Made by a program: the position numbers and the translations under genes
The notes under the pieces: generated by a model
Seen by the model: only the letters and a program-made list of their open reading frames with translations
Database searches by the model: none
What the model was told of the DNA's origin: nothing
Shown here: in pieces, positions 7,130-15,111 of the stretch
Layout of the letters: each line of letters starts with the position of its first letter
Position numbering within the stretch: position 1 is the first letter of the stretch
Virus record (IMG/VR): IMGVR_UViG_3300032053_000180
Span: 1-40,610 of that record
Reading direction: 5' to 3' (one strand)
DNA: 40,610 nt
Origin: a virus

Positions 7130-7735
7130 ATGAAGAAGCAGATGTTGATGGTGACGGTGTTCATGGGACTGGTGGCGGTTGGAGCGTACGCCGGCGGCGG
7201 CCTGTACGTGCTGCCGCTGAACGATCAAGGGCCGAAGGGTGCGACGCACGTGGTGAAGATCACGCAGGCGGACCTGACGGAGGCGGTGAGCAACACGGCG
7301 CAGACGATCACCACCCTGTTTCCGGTGGCGGCGAAGCAGGGCGTGGAGTGCATCGCGGCGGTGCTGAAGACGCCGTTTGTGGACTCGACCGAGGCGGCCC
7401 TGGCAAGCGTGACGCTGACCGTGGGGGACGGGACGGATGCGGACCTGTTCCTGACGAGCATGGAGCTGGACAGCTACGGGACCGAGGTGTTCCTGAAGTA
7501 CGGGCGCACCCAGGCGGGCGTGGCGACCACGATCTATGCGGCTCCGGTTACGACCGGGACGTGCACCAATGCGTACAGCGTGATGGTGGACGGGAGCTAC
7601 GGGAAGAAGCTCTACACCACGGCGGACACGGTTGACTTCGTGTTTACGCCGGCGGGCGGCGTGCATGGCCTGGTGGACCTGACAGCGGGAGAAGTGTGGA
7701 TCTACTTCCGCGTGTGGGACGGGAGCCGGGACTAA
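7130..7735 (+). CDS. Virion decoration-like protein with an N-terminal signal peptide
   Basis: A 201-residue protein. Residues 1-21 (KKQMLMVTVFMGLVAVGAYA) form a textbook Sec signal peptide with an AYA cleavage site. The rest (VKITQADLTEAVSNTAQTITTLFPV, TLTVGDGTDADLFLTS, TAGEVWIYFRV) follows a beta-rich pattern I recall from small head-associated proteins encoded beside phage capsid genes, which normally have no signal peptide. Position right after the capsid supports a virion role. AAGGGG precedes ATG 7130; a strong hairpin follows the stop. Confidence 0.65.
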   Translation: MKKQMLMVTVFMGLVAVGAYAGGGLYVLPLNDQGPKGATHVVKITQADLTEAVSNTAQTITTLFPVAAKQGVECIAAVLKTPFVDSTEAALASVTLTVGDGTDADLFLTSMELDSYGTEVFLKYGRTQAGVATTIYAAPVTTGTCTNAYSVMVDGSYGKKLYTTADTVDFVFTPAGGVHGLVDLTAGEVWIYFRVWDGSRD

Positions 7736-7749
7736 GCGGGGAAACGAGC

Positions 7750-7785
7750 GGGGGCGGCGGGTGTGTACACCTGCCGCCCCCGTTG
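7750..7785 (+). terminator. Terminator-like hairpin
   Basis: A 15-bp inverted repeat with one wobble (GGGGGCGGCGGGTGT with ACACCTGCCGCCCCC) around GT, 14 bp after the stop of the 7130 gene. The tail GTTGCCTTT is only weakly T-rich. Confidence 0.55.
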
Positions 7786-7790
7786 CCTTT

Positions 7791-7846
7791 GCTTCGCTGG
7801 CGCTCGCCGCGTAAAGGCGCCGAGCTTCTACGCGGCGAGCCGGCGG
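7791..7846 (+). repeat. Palindromic element B, copy 2
   Basis: Same 12-bp arms and flanks as copy 1 at 3921-3975, with few base differences. It lies directly upstream of the 7866 gene; both copies therefore sit just before a start region. Confidence 0.85.
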
Positions 7847-7865
7847 GGCGGATCGGAGGCCCGGG

Positions 7866-8219
7866 ATGTATACGGCGGCGGAGATCCAGAAGGCGGCGCG
7901 GCGGCAGGCGGTGATCCAGGCGACGAAGGGGGAGGGGCGCTTTCTGAGGGACGGGGAGGCGGTGGCGCGGATCGACCCGGTGCTTTACCACAACGCGGTG
8001 CAGAGCAACCGGCGGGTTTACGGGGTGCGGGACTGCTGGGCGGAGCCGGAATTTCTGAACGATCAGTTGCGGAGACATCCGGAGCTGCGGGTGAGGAATG
8101 TGGGGCGGAGCGTGCGGGTTCAGGGTTCGGGGTTCAGGGTTCAGGGGGAAGGCGGGACGGGGAGGCTGACCAGGTTTGGAAGAGTGAATTTCCACAAGAG
8201 CTATCAGCAAGCGGGGTGA
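7866..8219 (+). CDS. Hypothetical protein upstream of portal
   Basis: A 117-residue protein, GGAGG 6 bases before ATG 7866. The first 80 residues look like a real domain (MYTAAEIQKAARRQAVIQATKG, DPVLYHNAVQSNRRVYG). At 8116-8147 a GTTCAGG-type word repeat codes for VQGSGFRVQGEGG, which is probably an insertion before the last 20 residues (NFHKSYQQAG). No family recognised. Confidence 0.6.
   Translation: MYTAAEIQKAARRQAVIQATKGEGRFLRDGEAVARIDPVLYHNAVQSNRRVYGVRDCWAEPEFLNDQLRRHPELRVRNVGRSVRVQGSGFRVQGEGGTGRLTRFGRVNFHKSYQQAG
8116..8147 (+). repeat. GGGTTCAGGGTTCGG word repeat
   Basis: A direct repeat of GGTTCAGGGTTC(A/G)GG, the same class of dispersed word as those at 464 and 11718, translated in frame within the 7866 gene. 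Confidence 0.6.
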
Positions 8220-8223
8220 CGCG

Positions 8224-10482
8224 ATGCCGGGAGAAAGCCAGGTTGACGAGGCGAAGGGCGACGGCGGGAGCGCGCCGGCGACGAGCGAGGAGCTGACGTG
8301 GTTCAAGAGCGAGATCGACCAGCTCAATGCGGACGCGGAGAGCGGCTTGTGGGAGCGGCGGAAGACGAACGACGACACGCGGTTTTGCCGGTGGGACGGC
8401 CAGGACCCGGACGGCCGGAAGCACCAGGAGAACCTCTCCGGGAAGAAGCCGCATCCGTTTGAGGGGGGATGCGATGGCCGGATCCGGATGGCGGACTTCG
8501 TGACGAACGTGAAGAGCGCCATTCTGGTGGCGGCGGGGATCCGGGCGCACCGCAAGGTGATCGGCATGGAGATCACCGACGAGCCGAAGGCGGGGAAGAT
8601 CCGGACGCTGCTTTCGTGGATCACGAGCAATCAGCTGGGGCGGGACTGGTGGCGGGAGCTGAACAAGCTGGCGCAGTACACGGTGGGGGATACGCCGGCG
8701 GTGGGGATTTTGGGGATCTGGTGGGACCAGAACCCGGGGCTGCGGGCGAAGCAAGTGGCGCCCGAGGACCTGGTGAACTGGCTGGTGGAGGCCTACGGCG
8801 ACCAGGTGACCCCGGAACTGGCGGCCGAGGTGCTGGAGATGGTTTTGAACCCGGCGGCGGAGGACCAGACGGCGGAGTTTCTGGTGGGCCTGGTGCCGAC
8901 AATGGAGCTCTCGAGGGCGAAGACGATCCTGCGGGCGTGGCGGGAGGGGGCGGCGGCGGAATTCCCGGAGCCGTACATCCGGACGAACCGACCGAAGGTG
9001 CAGGCGCTGCGCCTGCTCTATGACATCTTCATTCCGACCAACACGGGCGCGCTGCGGGAGGCGCGGGTGATTTTCCATCGGGAATGGATCGGCAAAGTGG
9101 AGGCGCGGCGGCGGATGCTGCCGCCCTACCGGTACAGCAAGGCCTTTGTGGATGCGCTGGTGGGCGATGGGGCGAAGGCGACGGGGGCGGAGGGCAAGAC
9201 GGGTTTTCCGCAGGCGATGACGGTGCGGAAAGTGGACGGGACCACGGAGAAGGTGGAGCTGCTGCAGGAGACGGAATACAAGGGGCTCTATGAAGTGGCG
9301 ACGGGGTACTGGCAGGCGGTGCGGGAGGACGGGATCCCGGGGATCTACCGGATGGCGTTCAGCAAATTCGTGAAGAAGCCGGCCTACGACAAGACGCTGC
9401 AGGAGTACGACCACGGGGAATATCCGTACATCGAATTTGCGCGGGAGATCGTTTCGGGCCGGCTGATGGACAGCCGCGGGGCGCCGGAACTGCTGGTGAC
9501 CGACCAGAGCTTCACGAAGCTCCTGGACGACACGTTTGGCGACCACGCGCAAATGACCTTCCCGAGCATCTTCGTGCCGGAGCGGCGGCCGGACTCGAAG
9601 CTCGAGGTAGGGCCGATGGCGCAGATCAAGCGGCGGCGGCCGGGAGACTACGAGTGGATGAAACTGCCGGACTACCCGGCGACGACCGAGAAGCAGCGGG
9701 AGGAGATCCGGCGAAGGGTGCACGAGTATTGGGGGATCCCGCACGAGGCGGTGAGCCCGGTGATCGCGGACCTGTTGAACCAGCAGGCGGTGGACGGCTT
9801 CTTGTGGGGGCTGGCGGATGCGTTCCAGATGATGATCCAGCTCTGCCAGCAGTACATGACGGACGGGCAGATTGCGCGGATCGTGGGCGGGAAGGGCGTG
9901 GCGCTGGGGCGGGGGTTGGCGGAGATCCAGGGGAAATTCGACCTGACGCTGGCTTTCGACGTGCGGACGCTGGACCCGGATTACGTGATCAAGCTGGCGG
10001 AGGCGCTCTCGAAGTACATCCTGGTTTGGGACACGAGCCAAACGATCATGCGGGACCGGCTGACGGCGATCGTGATGGGGGCGATCAATCCGAACCTGGC
10101 GGAGGAGACGATCCGGCCGGTGGAAGAGGCGGACCAGGCGGAGGTGGACGAGGAAGAGACGAACTTTGCCAAGATCGCGGCCGGGATCGAACCACCGATG
10201 CAGGAGCAGGGCCAGAACTGGGGCGTGCGGCTGCAGACCCTGGAAATGATCGGGCAGCGAAACCCGGAGGCGGTGCAGAAGCTGACGCCGATGAGCCTGG
10301 AGATCCTGAAGAAGCGGATGGAGCATTTCGAGTTCCAGATCCAGCAGCAGGAGAATGCGCTGATCGGGAAGGTGGGGGCGCGGCCGGCGCTGGACGAAGC
10401 CGCGCCCTCCTTCGCTGCCGGCGGCGGAGCCGCCGGAGCTACGGAGGGCGAACCCGGGGCGGGTTCGGAGGCAATACGATGA
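8224..10482 (+). CDS. Portal protein
   Basis: A 752-residue protein consistent with a long podovirus-type portal. Recognisable segments include HPFEGGCDGRIRMADFVTNVKSAILVAAG (around 80-105), KAFVDALVGDG, and EKQREEIRRRVHEYWGIPHEAVSPVIADLLNQQAVDGFLWGLADAF with following long helices, typical of portal stem and clip regions. The C-terminus from about residue 727 is element A copy 5. The gene comes after the capsid rather than before it, which is less usual. It overlaps the next gene by ATGA. Confidence 0.78.
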   Translation: MPGESQVDEAKGDGGSAPATSEELTWFKSEIDQLNADAESGLWERRKTNDDTRFCRWDGQDPDGRKHQENLSGKKPHPFEGGCDGRIRMADFVTNVKSAILVAAGIRAHRKVIGMEITDEPKAGKIRTLLSWITSNQLGRDWWRELNKLAQYTVGDTPAVGILGIWWDQNPGLRAKQVAPEDLVNWLVEAYGDQVTPELAAEVLEMVLNPAAEDQTAEFLVGLVPTMELSRAKTILRAWREGAAAEFPEPYIRTNRPKVQALRLLYDIFIPTNTGALREARVIFHREWIGKVEARRRMLPPYRYSKAFVDALVGDGAKATGAEGKTGFPQAMTVRKVDGTTEKVELLQETEYKGLYEVATGYWQAVREDGIPGIYRMAFSKFVKKPAYDKTLQEYDHGEYPYIEFAREIVSGRLMDSRGAPELLVTDQSFTKLLDDTFGDHAQMTFPSIFVPERRPDSKLEVGPMAQIKRRRPGDYEWMKLPDYPATTEKQREEIRRRVHEYWGIPHEAVSPVIADLLNQQAVDGFLWGLADAFQMMIQLCQQYMTDGQIARIVGGKGVALGRGLAEIQGKFDLTLAFDVRTLDPDYVIKLAEALSKYILVWDTSQTIMRDRLTAIVMGAINPNLAEETIRPVEEADQAEVDEEETNFAKIAAGIEPPMQEQGQNWGVRLQTLEMIGQRNPEAVQKLTPMSLEILKKRMEHFEFQIQQQENALIGKVGARPALDEAAPSFAAGGGAAGATEGEPGAGSEAIR
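10404..10466 (+). repeat. Palindromic element A, copy 5 (in frame at portal C-terminus)
   Basis: Inner stem CGGCGGC/GCCGCCG; second hairpin GAACCCG/CGGGTTC (loop GGG) at 10450-10466. It ends one base before the GGAGG that serves as ribosome site for the next gene. Read as PSFAAGGGAAGATEG. Confidence 0.85.
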
Positions 10483-11339
10483 CGACCGTGACGTTGAAGA
10501 GCGTGATCGAGGCGATGAGCCGGCGGCTGGGGCGGCATCCGGACGCGACGGACGCGATCGAGCCGGAGCAGCGGAAGGAGCTGATCGGGTATCTCGGGGT
10601 GCGGCTGGCGGAAGTGTGGGGCTGGGCCTGGTGGCCGGACCTGATGAAGTGCGAGGAGCGGCTGGTGCTGACCGACGCGACGAGCGGGGAGCCGCGGATC
10701 GACTTTGAGACGGCGGAGTGGAGCGCGCTGACCACGTACGCGGTGGGGGACGTGCGGCAGCGGTACGGGAAGCGCTATGAGGCGCTCCTGGCGGGGTTGA
10801 ACCAGGACCCGGCGACGGCGACCACCTACTGGAGCGAGGTGACGCGCACGCCGATCGGGGCGGTGAAGATGGTGACGACGAACAACCCGCTGGCGAGCGA
10901 TTACCCGGAGGAGTGGCCCTTCCAGCCCAAGGGGGCGGGGATCGTGGTGACGGATACGAGCGTGGGGACGAGCGTGTGGGTGCTCTGCCGGACGAAGTGC
11001 CCGGAGCTGACCGGAGAGGCGTGGGAGAGCGGCGTGGCGTATGTGGCGGGGGATGTGAGGTATCACGAGGAGGCCGGCGACTGTTACCGGTGCCGCCGGG
11101 GGACGGCGAGCGAGGATCCGGAGACATCGACGGATTACTGGGAGAAGCTGGAGATCCCGGCGATTTTGCGGGCGGCGCTGGTGGAACTGTCGCTGGCGGA
11201 TGCGTTCTATTCGGACGACCGGGAGGGGGAGGCGGAGAAGCTGGAGGACCGGGGCTATGAGAAGCTGGAGATCGCGGGAGCTATCGCGCTGAAGCAGCAG
11301 CGGGTGACGGAGACGGCGGGCGTGGTGAATTTGGGATAA
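10479..11339 (+). CDS. Head-tail connector/adaptor with two carbohydrate-binding-like modules (putative)
   Basis: A 286-residue protein; ATG 10479 overlaps the portal stop and has GGAGG 7 bases upstream. The N-terminal helices (VIEAMSRRLGRH, ELIGYLGVRLAEVWGWAWWPDL) and C-terminal ALVELSLADAFYSDDREGEAEKLEDRGYEKLE resemble adaptor proteins. Between them are two copies of a Y-x-x-G-D-V...Y...DP-x-T-x-Y-W pattern (residues about 81-119 and 181-221) resembling chitin-binding type-3/CBM5-12 modules. The position after portal supports a connector role; the modules could reach the host surface. Confidence 0.6.
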   Translation: MTTVTLKSVIEAMSRRLGRHPDATDAIEPEQRKELIGYLGVRLAEVWGWAWWPDLMKCEERLVLTDATSGEPRIDFETAEWSALTTYAVGDVRQRYGKRYEALLAGLNQDPATATTYWSEVTRTPIGAVKMVTTNNPLASDYPEEWPFQPKGAGIVVTDTSVGTSVWVLCRTKCPELTGEAWESGVAYVAGDVRYHEEAGDCYRCRRGTASEDPETSTDYWEKLEIPAILRAALVELSLADAFYSDDREGEAEKLEDRGYEKLEIAGAIALKQQRVTETAGVVNLG

Positions 11340-11363
11340 GTGACGGATGAAGAGAAGAGGGGA

Positions 11364-11390
11364 ACCACGGATGCCACGGATGGCACGGAT
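11364..11390 (+). repeat. CACGGATGG tandem word
   Basis: Three tandem copies of a nine-base word (CACGGATGS), ending just before the AGGAG of the next gene. The same word recurs at 17079-17108. Confidence 0.6.
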
Positions 11391-11402
11391 AGGAGAAGAA
11401 GA

Positions 11403-11705
11403 ATGAACGTGAAGAATCGGAGCAGTTTGGCGGAGTTGCGGCCGGCAGGGACGATGCAGGAGCTGACCGTGGCGCACAGCCCGGTGAGCTTTGCGGCCCT
11501 CCCGGAGACCTCGCGGTATGTGTGGATCACAGTGGCCACGCAGAGCGTGAGCGTGAGCGTGGACGGGGTGACGGCGCCGGATACGGCGGTGGGGATCGGG
11601 CTGGCGGTGAACTATGAGGGACTCTGGAGCAAGGAGACGGCGGCGGCGGCGAGTTTCCACCAGCGGGGCGGCGCGGCGGTGGTGTACGGGCAGCCGATGG
11701 CGTAG
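11403..11705 (+). CDS. Small virion-associated hypothetical protein
   Basis: A 100-residue protein; AGGAG lies 7 bases before ATG 11403. It is beta-rich (YVWITVATQSVSVSVDGVTAPDTAVGIGLAVNYEGLWS...FHQRGGAAVVYGQP), a pattern seen in small head or tail accessory proteins. It is placed between the connector and the fibre genes. No confident family. Confidence 0.6.
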   Translation: MNVKNRSSLAELRPAGTMQELTVAHSPVSFAALPETSRYVWITVATQSVSVSVDGVTAPDTAVGIGLAVNYEGLWSKETAAAASFHQRGGAAVVYGQPMA

Positions 11706-11717
11706 CCGCGAGGCGGC

Positions 11718-11759
11718 ATTGCGGATTGCGGATTTCAGATTGCGGATTGCGGATTTCAG
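11718..11759 (+). repeat. Perfect 21-bp tandem duplication
   Basis: Two identical 21-bp units starting ATTGCGGATTGCGG, 12 bp before the fibre start codon. Related to the word at 464-490. Confidence 0.7.
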
Positions 11760-11771
11760 ATGGAGATCCCC

Positions 11772-12956
11772 ATGAAGAAAGTGGCGGCCCTGATGGCGGC
11801 AGTGGTGGGAGTGGCGGGCGGGGCCCTGGCGGATCCGCCGAGCGAGAGCTTTACGGTGGATTACCGGGTGAGGGATCCGCAGTTTGCGATCCAGGCGAAG
11901 CGGGCGACGACGCCGCGGTGGGTGTTTAACCTCTATGATGGGACGAATGCCTGGACGGCGACGGGGTGGACGTGCCTGCTGCGGTATTACAAGAGCCTGG
12001 ATTCGGCGGCGATGTGCACGGTGACGGGGACGGTGAGCGGGGCGACGGTGACCTTTGACGCGACGACGAACGTGCTCGGGGAGACGATCAAGGGGGGGTA
12101 TGCGGCGCTGACGGCCAGCAGCAACACCTACCTGGTGACGTTTGCGATCGGTGGGATCGACGTGGAGAAGAGCCCGGAGGTGGGGGCGCAGAACGCGCTG
12201 CGGGCGACAGTGGCGATCAATGGGGCGGACTATGGCCCGTTCATCGGGGACTTCAGCGGCTGGCCGTTTCTGCTTTCGGCCGGGACCAACAGCGCGAACT
12301 ATGCCACGTGGGCGGGGAATGCGACGAACGCGAACAATGCGGCGCTGCTGGGCGGTCGGAGCGAGGTGACCATTTCAAATGCGTTTGATGTGGCGTGGAC
12401 CGCGAAGGACACGAGTTTGAGCAATGCGGTGTGGGGTACGTTCTGGACCCTGGCGCAGCAGACGACTTTTAGTAACTGGACGGCAGCGACCTATCTTCCG
12501 CTGCACGGGACGGCGGACAACTCCGCTGCTCTCGGCGGCCTGACGGTTGCGGGAGTCAGCAATGCGATCATCGCGGCTGGCGACGTTCGATACGACGTGG
12601 CAGGGGCGGCAGTCAACGCGAGCAACGGCGTGCTGGCCCATGTGTTCGCGGGCGTCGGCACAACCGGGACCGTCACGGCTGCCGCCGGGACCGCCACGGA
12701 TTATCTGGCGCGGAATGGATCGTGGACCGCCCTGCCCTCCAGCGCGGGCTTCGTGGTGACCAACCTGGACACCACGAGTGGCAACGTCACGTTCACCCTG
12801 CCCGCCCCCGGCACATCGTTCTATGTGCTCTCGAAAACCAACTCCGCGAACTGGCTCTATGTGGTGTACGGGACAACGACGAGTTCCGTCGCCGGGACCG
12901 CCTCCGTGAAGGCGTACCCCGATGTGATCCTGAGTCTCTGGAGGGTGGAGTACTAA
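11772..12956 (+). CDS. Fibre or appendage protein with signal peptide
   Basis: A 394-residue protein. Residues 1-21 (KKVAALMAAVVGVAGGALA) form a Sec signal peptide ending ALA. The body is Ala/Thr/Asn/Gly-rich and beta-like, with motifs common in phage fibres (NATNANNAALLGGRSEV, LPLHGTADNSAALGGLTVAG, TVTAAAGTATDYLARNGSWTALP). ATG 11772 has GGAG 6 bases upstream and is preferred over 11760. It is followed one base later by the spike gene, which also has a signal peptide. Receptor binding is inferred. Confidence 0.65.
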   Translation: MKKVAALMAAVVGVAGGALADPPSESFTVDYRVRDPQFAIQAKRATTPRWVFNLYDGTNAWTATGWTCLLRYYKSLDSAAMCTVTGTVSGATVTFDATTNVLGETIKGGYAALTASSNTYLVTFAIGGIDVEKSPEVGAQNALRATVAINGADYGPFIGDFSGWPFLLSAGTNSANYATWAGNATNANNAALLGGRSEVTISNAFDVAWTAKDTSLSNAVWGTFWTLAQQTTFSNWTAATYLPLHGTADNSAALGGLTVAGVSNAIIAAGDVRYDVAGAAVNASNGVLAHVFAGVGTTGTVTAAAGTATDYLARNGSWTALPSSAGFVVTNLDTTSGNVTFTLPAPGTSFYVLSKTNSANWLYVVYGTTTSSVAGTASVKAYPDVILSLWRVEY

Positions 12957-12957
12957 C

Positions 12958-15111
12958 ATGAAGAAACTACTTTTTCTTTTCTGTCTCTTGCCCTCTTTGG
13001 CTTTCGGAATCACCAACTACGTCAGCGTCAGCTCGGGCGCGTTCTCAGACACGAACATCTGGGGCGTAGTCACCTACCCGATAGCCAGCAACGACACGTT
13101 CACAATCACGGCGGGGCACACTGTCGATTACGACGTGGACAACTGGAGCACGGCAGGCGCGGGCTACGGCGCGAGCGTCATCAATGGAACACTCAGCATC
13201 ACCAACCAAACGAAAGTGGTCGGAATGCGGATGCTCGGCAACCTCTCGGGCACCGGCACGTTTTTCATCGGCACATCGGCGCTGCCGATATTGGATCGAA
13301 CAAATGACCAGACGACGGTGACAATCTGTTTCACGACGGCGGGCGCAATCACAATGACGAAAACCAACGCGATAGCCTGGTACGGCGAGCGCACGAATGC
13401 CGTGGGAAAATCGTGGACGCCACTTGCCGAGACGGCGGCCAACGGGACCAACGTGCTCGTGCTCACCGACGATCTCGACCTGCGGACGAATGACATCATT
13501 TGCTGCACGCATCCGACCGCCGGAGCGAACGCAACCTATCACTGCGTGGTCGGCTATGTCGCTGGCACCAAGACGGTCACCATCGGGGCGGCCTATGCGG
13601 GACTGACCACCGACGTTTGGCCGATGACGATTGCGGCAACCATCGTGACGGCTCGGCCACTCGGCACGTGCGGGGTGAGTGTGCTCAAGAAGTCCATTCT
13701 TTGCTACCAGTCCACGGCGATTGCCAACACGAGCATTTTCACGGCATCGCACTCGGGGATTTTGCAGGGCGTGCGAGTTCAGAAAGTGGGGAGGGGGGCG
13801 ATCTACACGCTGACGGGCTGGACCGTCTCGCATTGTGTTGCGAACAATTGCAGCAGCGGCAGCGGTGGGCTGGCTTACTCCGGGAGCGGCTTCACGTTCA
13901 CCTCCTGCAGCGCAAACAATTGCAGCAGCGGTGGGCTGGCTTACTCCGGGAGCGGCTTCGTCTTCACATCCTGCACGGTAAACAATTGCAGCGGCAACGG
14001 TGGGATGGCTTACTCCGGGAGCGGCTTCACGTTCACCTCCTGCAGCGCAAACAATTGCAGCGGCGGTGGGCTGGCTTACTCCGGGAGCGGCTTCACGTTC
14101 ACCTCCTGCAGCGCAAACAATTGCAGCAGCGGTGGGATGGCTTACTACGGGAGCGGCTTCACGTTCACCTCCTGCAGCGCAAACAATTGCAGCAGCGGTG
14201 GGCTGGCTTGCTACGGGGTCAGCTTCACGTTCACATCCTGCAGCGCAAACAATTGCGGCAGCGGTGGGCTGGCTTACGGCGGGAGCGGCTTCGTCTTCAC
14301 ATCCTGCAGCGCGAACAATTGCAGCGGCAGCGGGGGGCTGGCTTGCACCGGGAGCGGCTTCGTCTTCACATCCTGCAGCGCAAACAATTGCAGCAGCAGC
14401 GGTGGGCTGGCTTGCTACGGGACCGGCTTCACGTTCACATCCTGCAGCGCAAACAATTGCAGCGGCAGCGGTGGGCTGGCTTACGCCGGGAGTGGAGACT
14501 TTTACTCGTGCTCGTACTCCAACCTGACTGCCGGAAAAGCAGCGTTTGAATACTGCGCGCAGACCACCTCCAGCAAAATGACTCGCTATGGGACTGGCGT
14601 GGATGTCCTGAATTACTCGTACCTCTGTCAGCAACCGACCTCGGCAATTGTCGTCTACAACTCCCCCACGACCCAAGTCTGGTATGAGGCGGGCGGCATC
14701 GCGTCCAACGCCGTGACGGTTCTCGCCTACACGACCGCGCCGACCGCGTGGAAACACGGCGTGATCGAAGCATATCCCGTTCGCTATTACGAGCGATGCA
14801 ACGTGAGGCCGTACCAGACGGTTCGCTGGAACACATGGCTCCGCTCGGAGACAACCGGCCTGGCCATGACCGCGCAACTGACTGACGCCGCAGACGATCC
14901 GCTGTGCGGCGGCACCCTCTTGGCCGCTGTGACCAACGCCGCCGCGACAAATGTATGGAGCGCGGCTGAACTCACCTGGACAAATCCCAACGCCTACCCG
15001 CTCGACTGCAAACTCTGGGTGACGGCCAACGGCGACAACGCGCAGACGACCGCCACCGGCTACTCATGGTGCGAGCGGGGAACCGACATCCAAATGAGCA
15101 ATCTGAAATGA
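12958..15111 (+). CDS. Signal-peptide beta-helix spike with Pmp-like tandem repeats
   Basis: A 717-residue protein. Residues 1-17 (KKLLFLFCLLPSLAFG) form a signal peptide. The N-terminal third is beta-rich (TAGHTVDYDVDNWSTAG). Residues about 295-515 hold ten tandem units of 22-24 residues of the form NNCSSGGLAYSGSGFTFTSC, resembling the GGA(I/L)...F-x-x-N repeats of chlamydial polymorphic membrane proteins and right-handed beta-helices. Units differ at the Tyr/Cys and following residues and in Ser/Gly loop length. The C-terminal 200 residues look like a beta-sandwich (VRYYERCNVRPYQTVRWNTW). Base and codon use are less GC-extreme than the neighbours, suggesting transfer. Adhesion is inferred. 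Confidence 0.7.
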   Translation: MKKLLFLFCLLPSLAFGITNYVSVSSGAFSDTNIWGVVTYPIASNDTFTITAGHTVDYDVDNWSTAGAGYGASVINGTLSITNQTKVVGMRMLGNLSGTGTFFIGTSALPILDRTNDQTTVTICFTTAGAITMTKTNAIAWYGERTNAVGKSWTPLAETAANGTNVLVLTDDLDLRTNDIICCTHPTAGANATYHCVVGYVAGTKTVTIGAAYAGLTTDVWPMTIAATIVTARPLGTCGVSVLKKSILCYQSTAIANTSIFTASHSGILQGVRVQKVGRGAIYTLTGWTVSHCVANNCSSGSGGLAYSGSGFTFTSCSANNCSSGGLAYSGSGFVFTSCTVNNCSGNGGMAYSGSGFTFTSCSANNCSGGGLAYSGSGFTFTSCSANNCSSGGMAYYGSGFTFTSCSANNCSSGGLACYGVSFTFTSCSANNCGSGGLAYGGSGFVFTSCSANNCSGSGGLACTGSGFVFTSCSANNCSSSGGLACYGTGFTFTSCSANNCSGSGGLAYAGSGDFYSCSYSNLTAGKAAFEYCAQTTSSKMTRYGTGVDVLNYSYLCQQPTSAIVVYNSPTTQVWYEAGGIASNAVTVLAYTTAPTAWKHGVIEAYPVRYYERCNVRPYQTVRWNTWLRSETTGLAMTAQLTDAADDPLCGGTLLAAVTNAAATNVWSAAELTWTNPNAYPLDCKLWVTANGDNAQTTATGYSWCERGTDIQMSNLK
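13840..14500 (+). repeat. Ten-unit coding tandem repeat (about 66-72 bp units)
   Basis: Units share near-identical DNA such as ACATCCTGCAGCGCAAACAA and GGTGGGCTGGCTTACTCCGG. Differences concentrate in a few codons and in three-base length steps in the Ser/Gly segment. The high DNA identity suggests recent expansion or recombination between units. Confidence 0.85.

Noticed and set aside
9654-10478. Upstream extension of the connector gene's frame to 9654
   Set aside because: This stretch lies inside the portal gene in another frame and is Gly/Asp/Arg-rich shadow sequence; ATG 10479 with GGAGG and the ATGA overlap marks the start.
8134-11127. A 997-codon open frame on the minus strand
   Set aside because: It mirrors the portal and connector genes. 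High GC at third positions removes stops from the antisense frame; its sequence is Arg/Pro/His-rich with no domain logic. The same applies to other long antisense frames (856-3048, 22172-23794, 24215-26347, 28352-29752).
13840-14500. Regular repeats that could be taken for a CRISPR array
   Set aside because: The units are translated without interruption as beta-helix repeats, differ by codon-wise changes and have no unique spacers or leader.
12958-15111. Diversity-generating retroelement acting on the variable spike
   Set aside because: No reverse transcriptase gene or template repeat is present anywhere in this complete genome; variation is between tandem units, not at adenine positions of one variable region.
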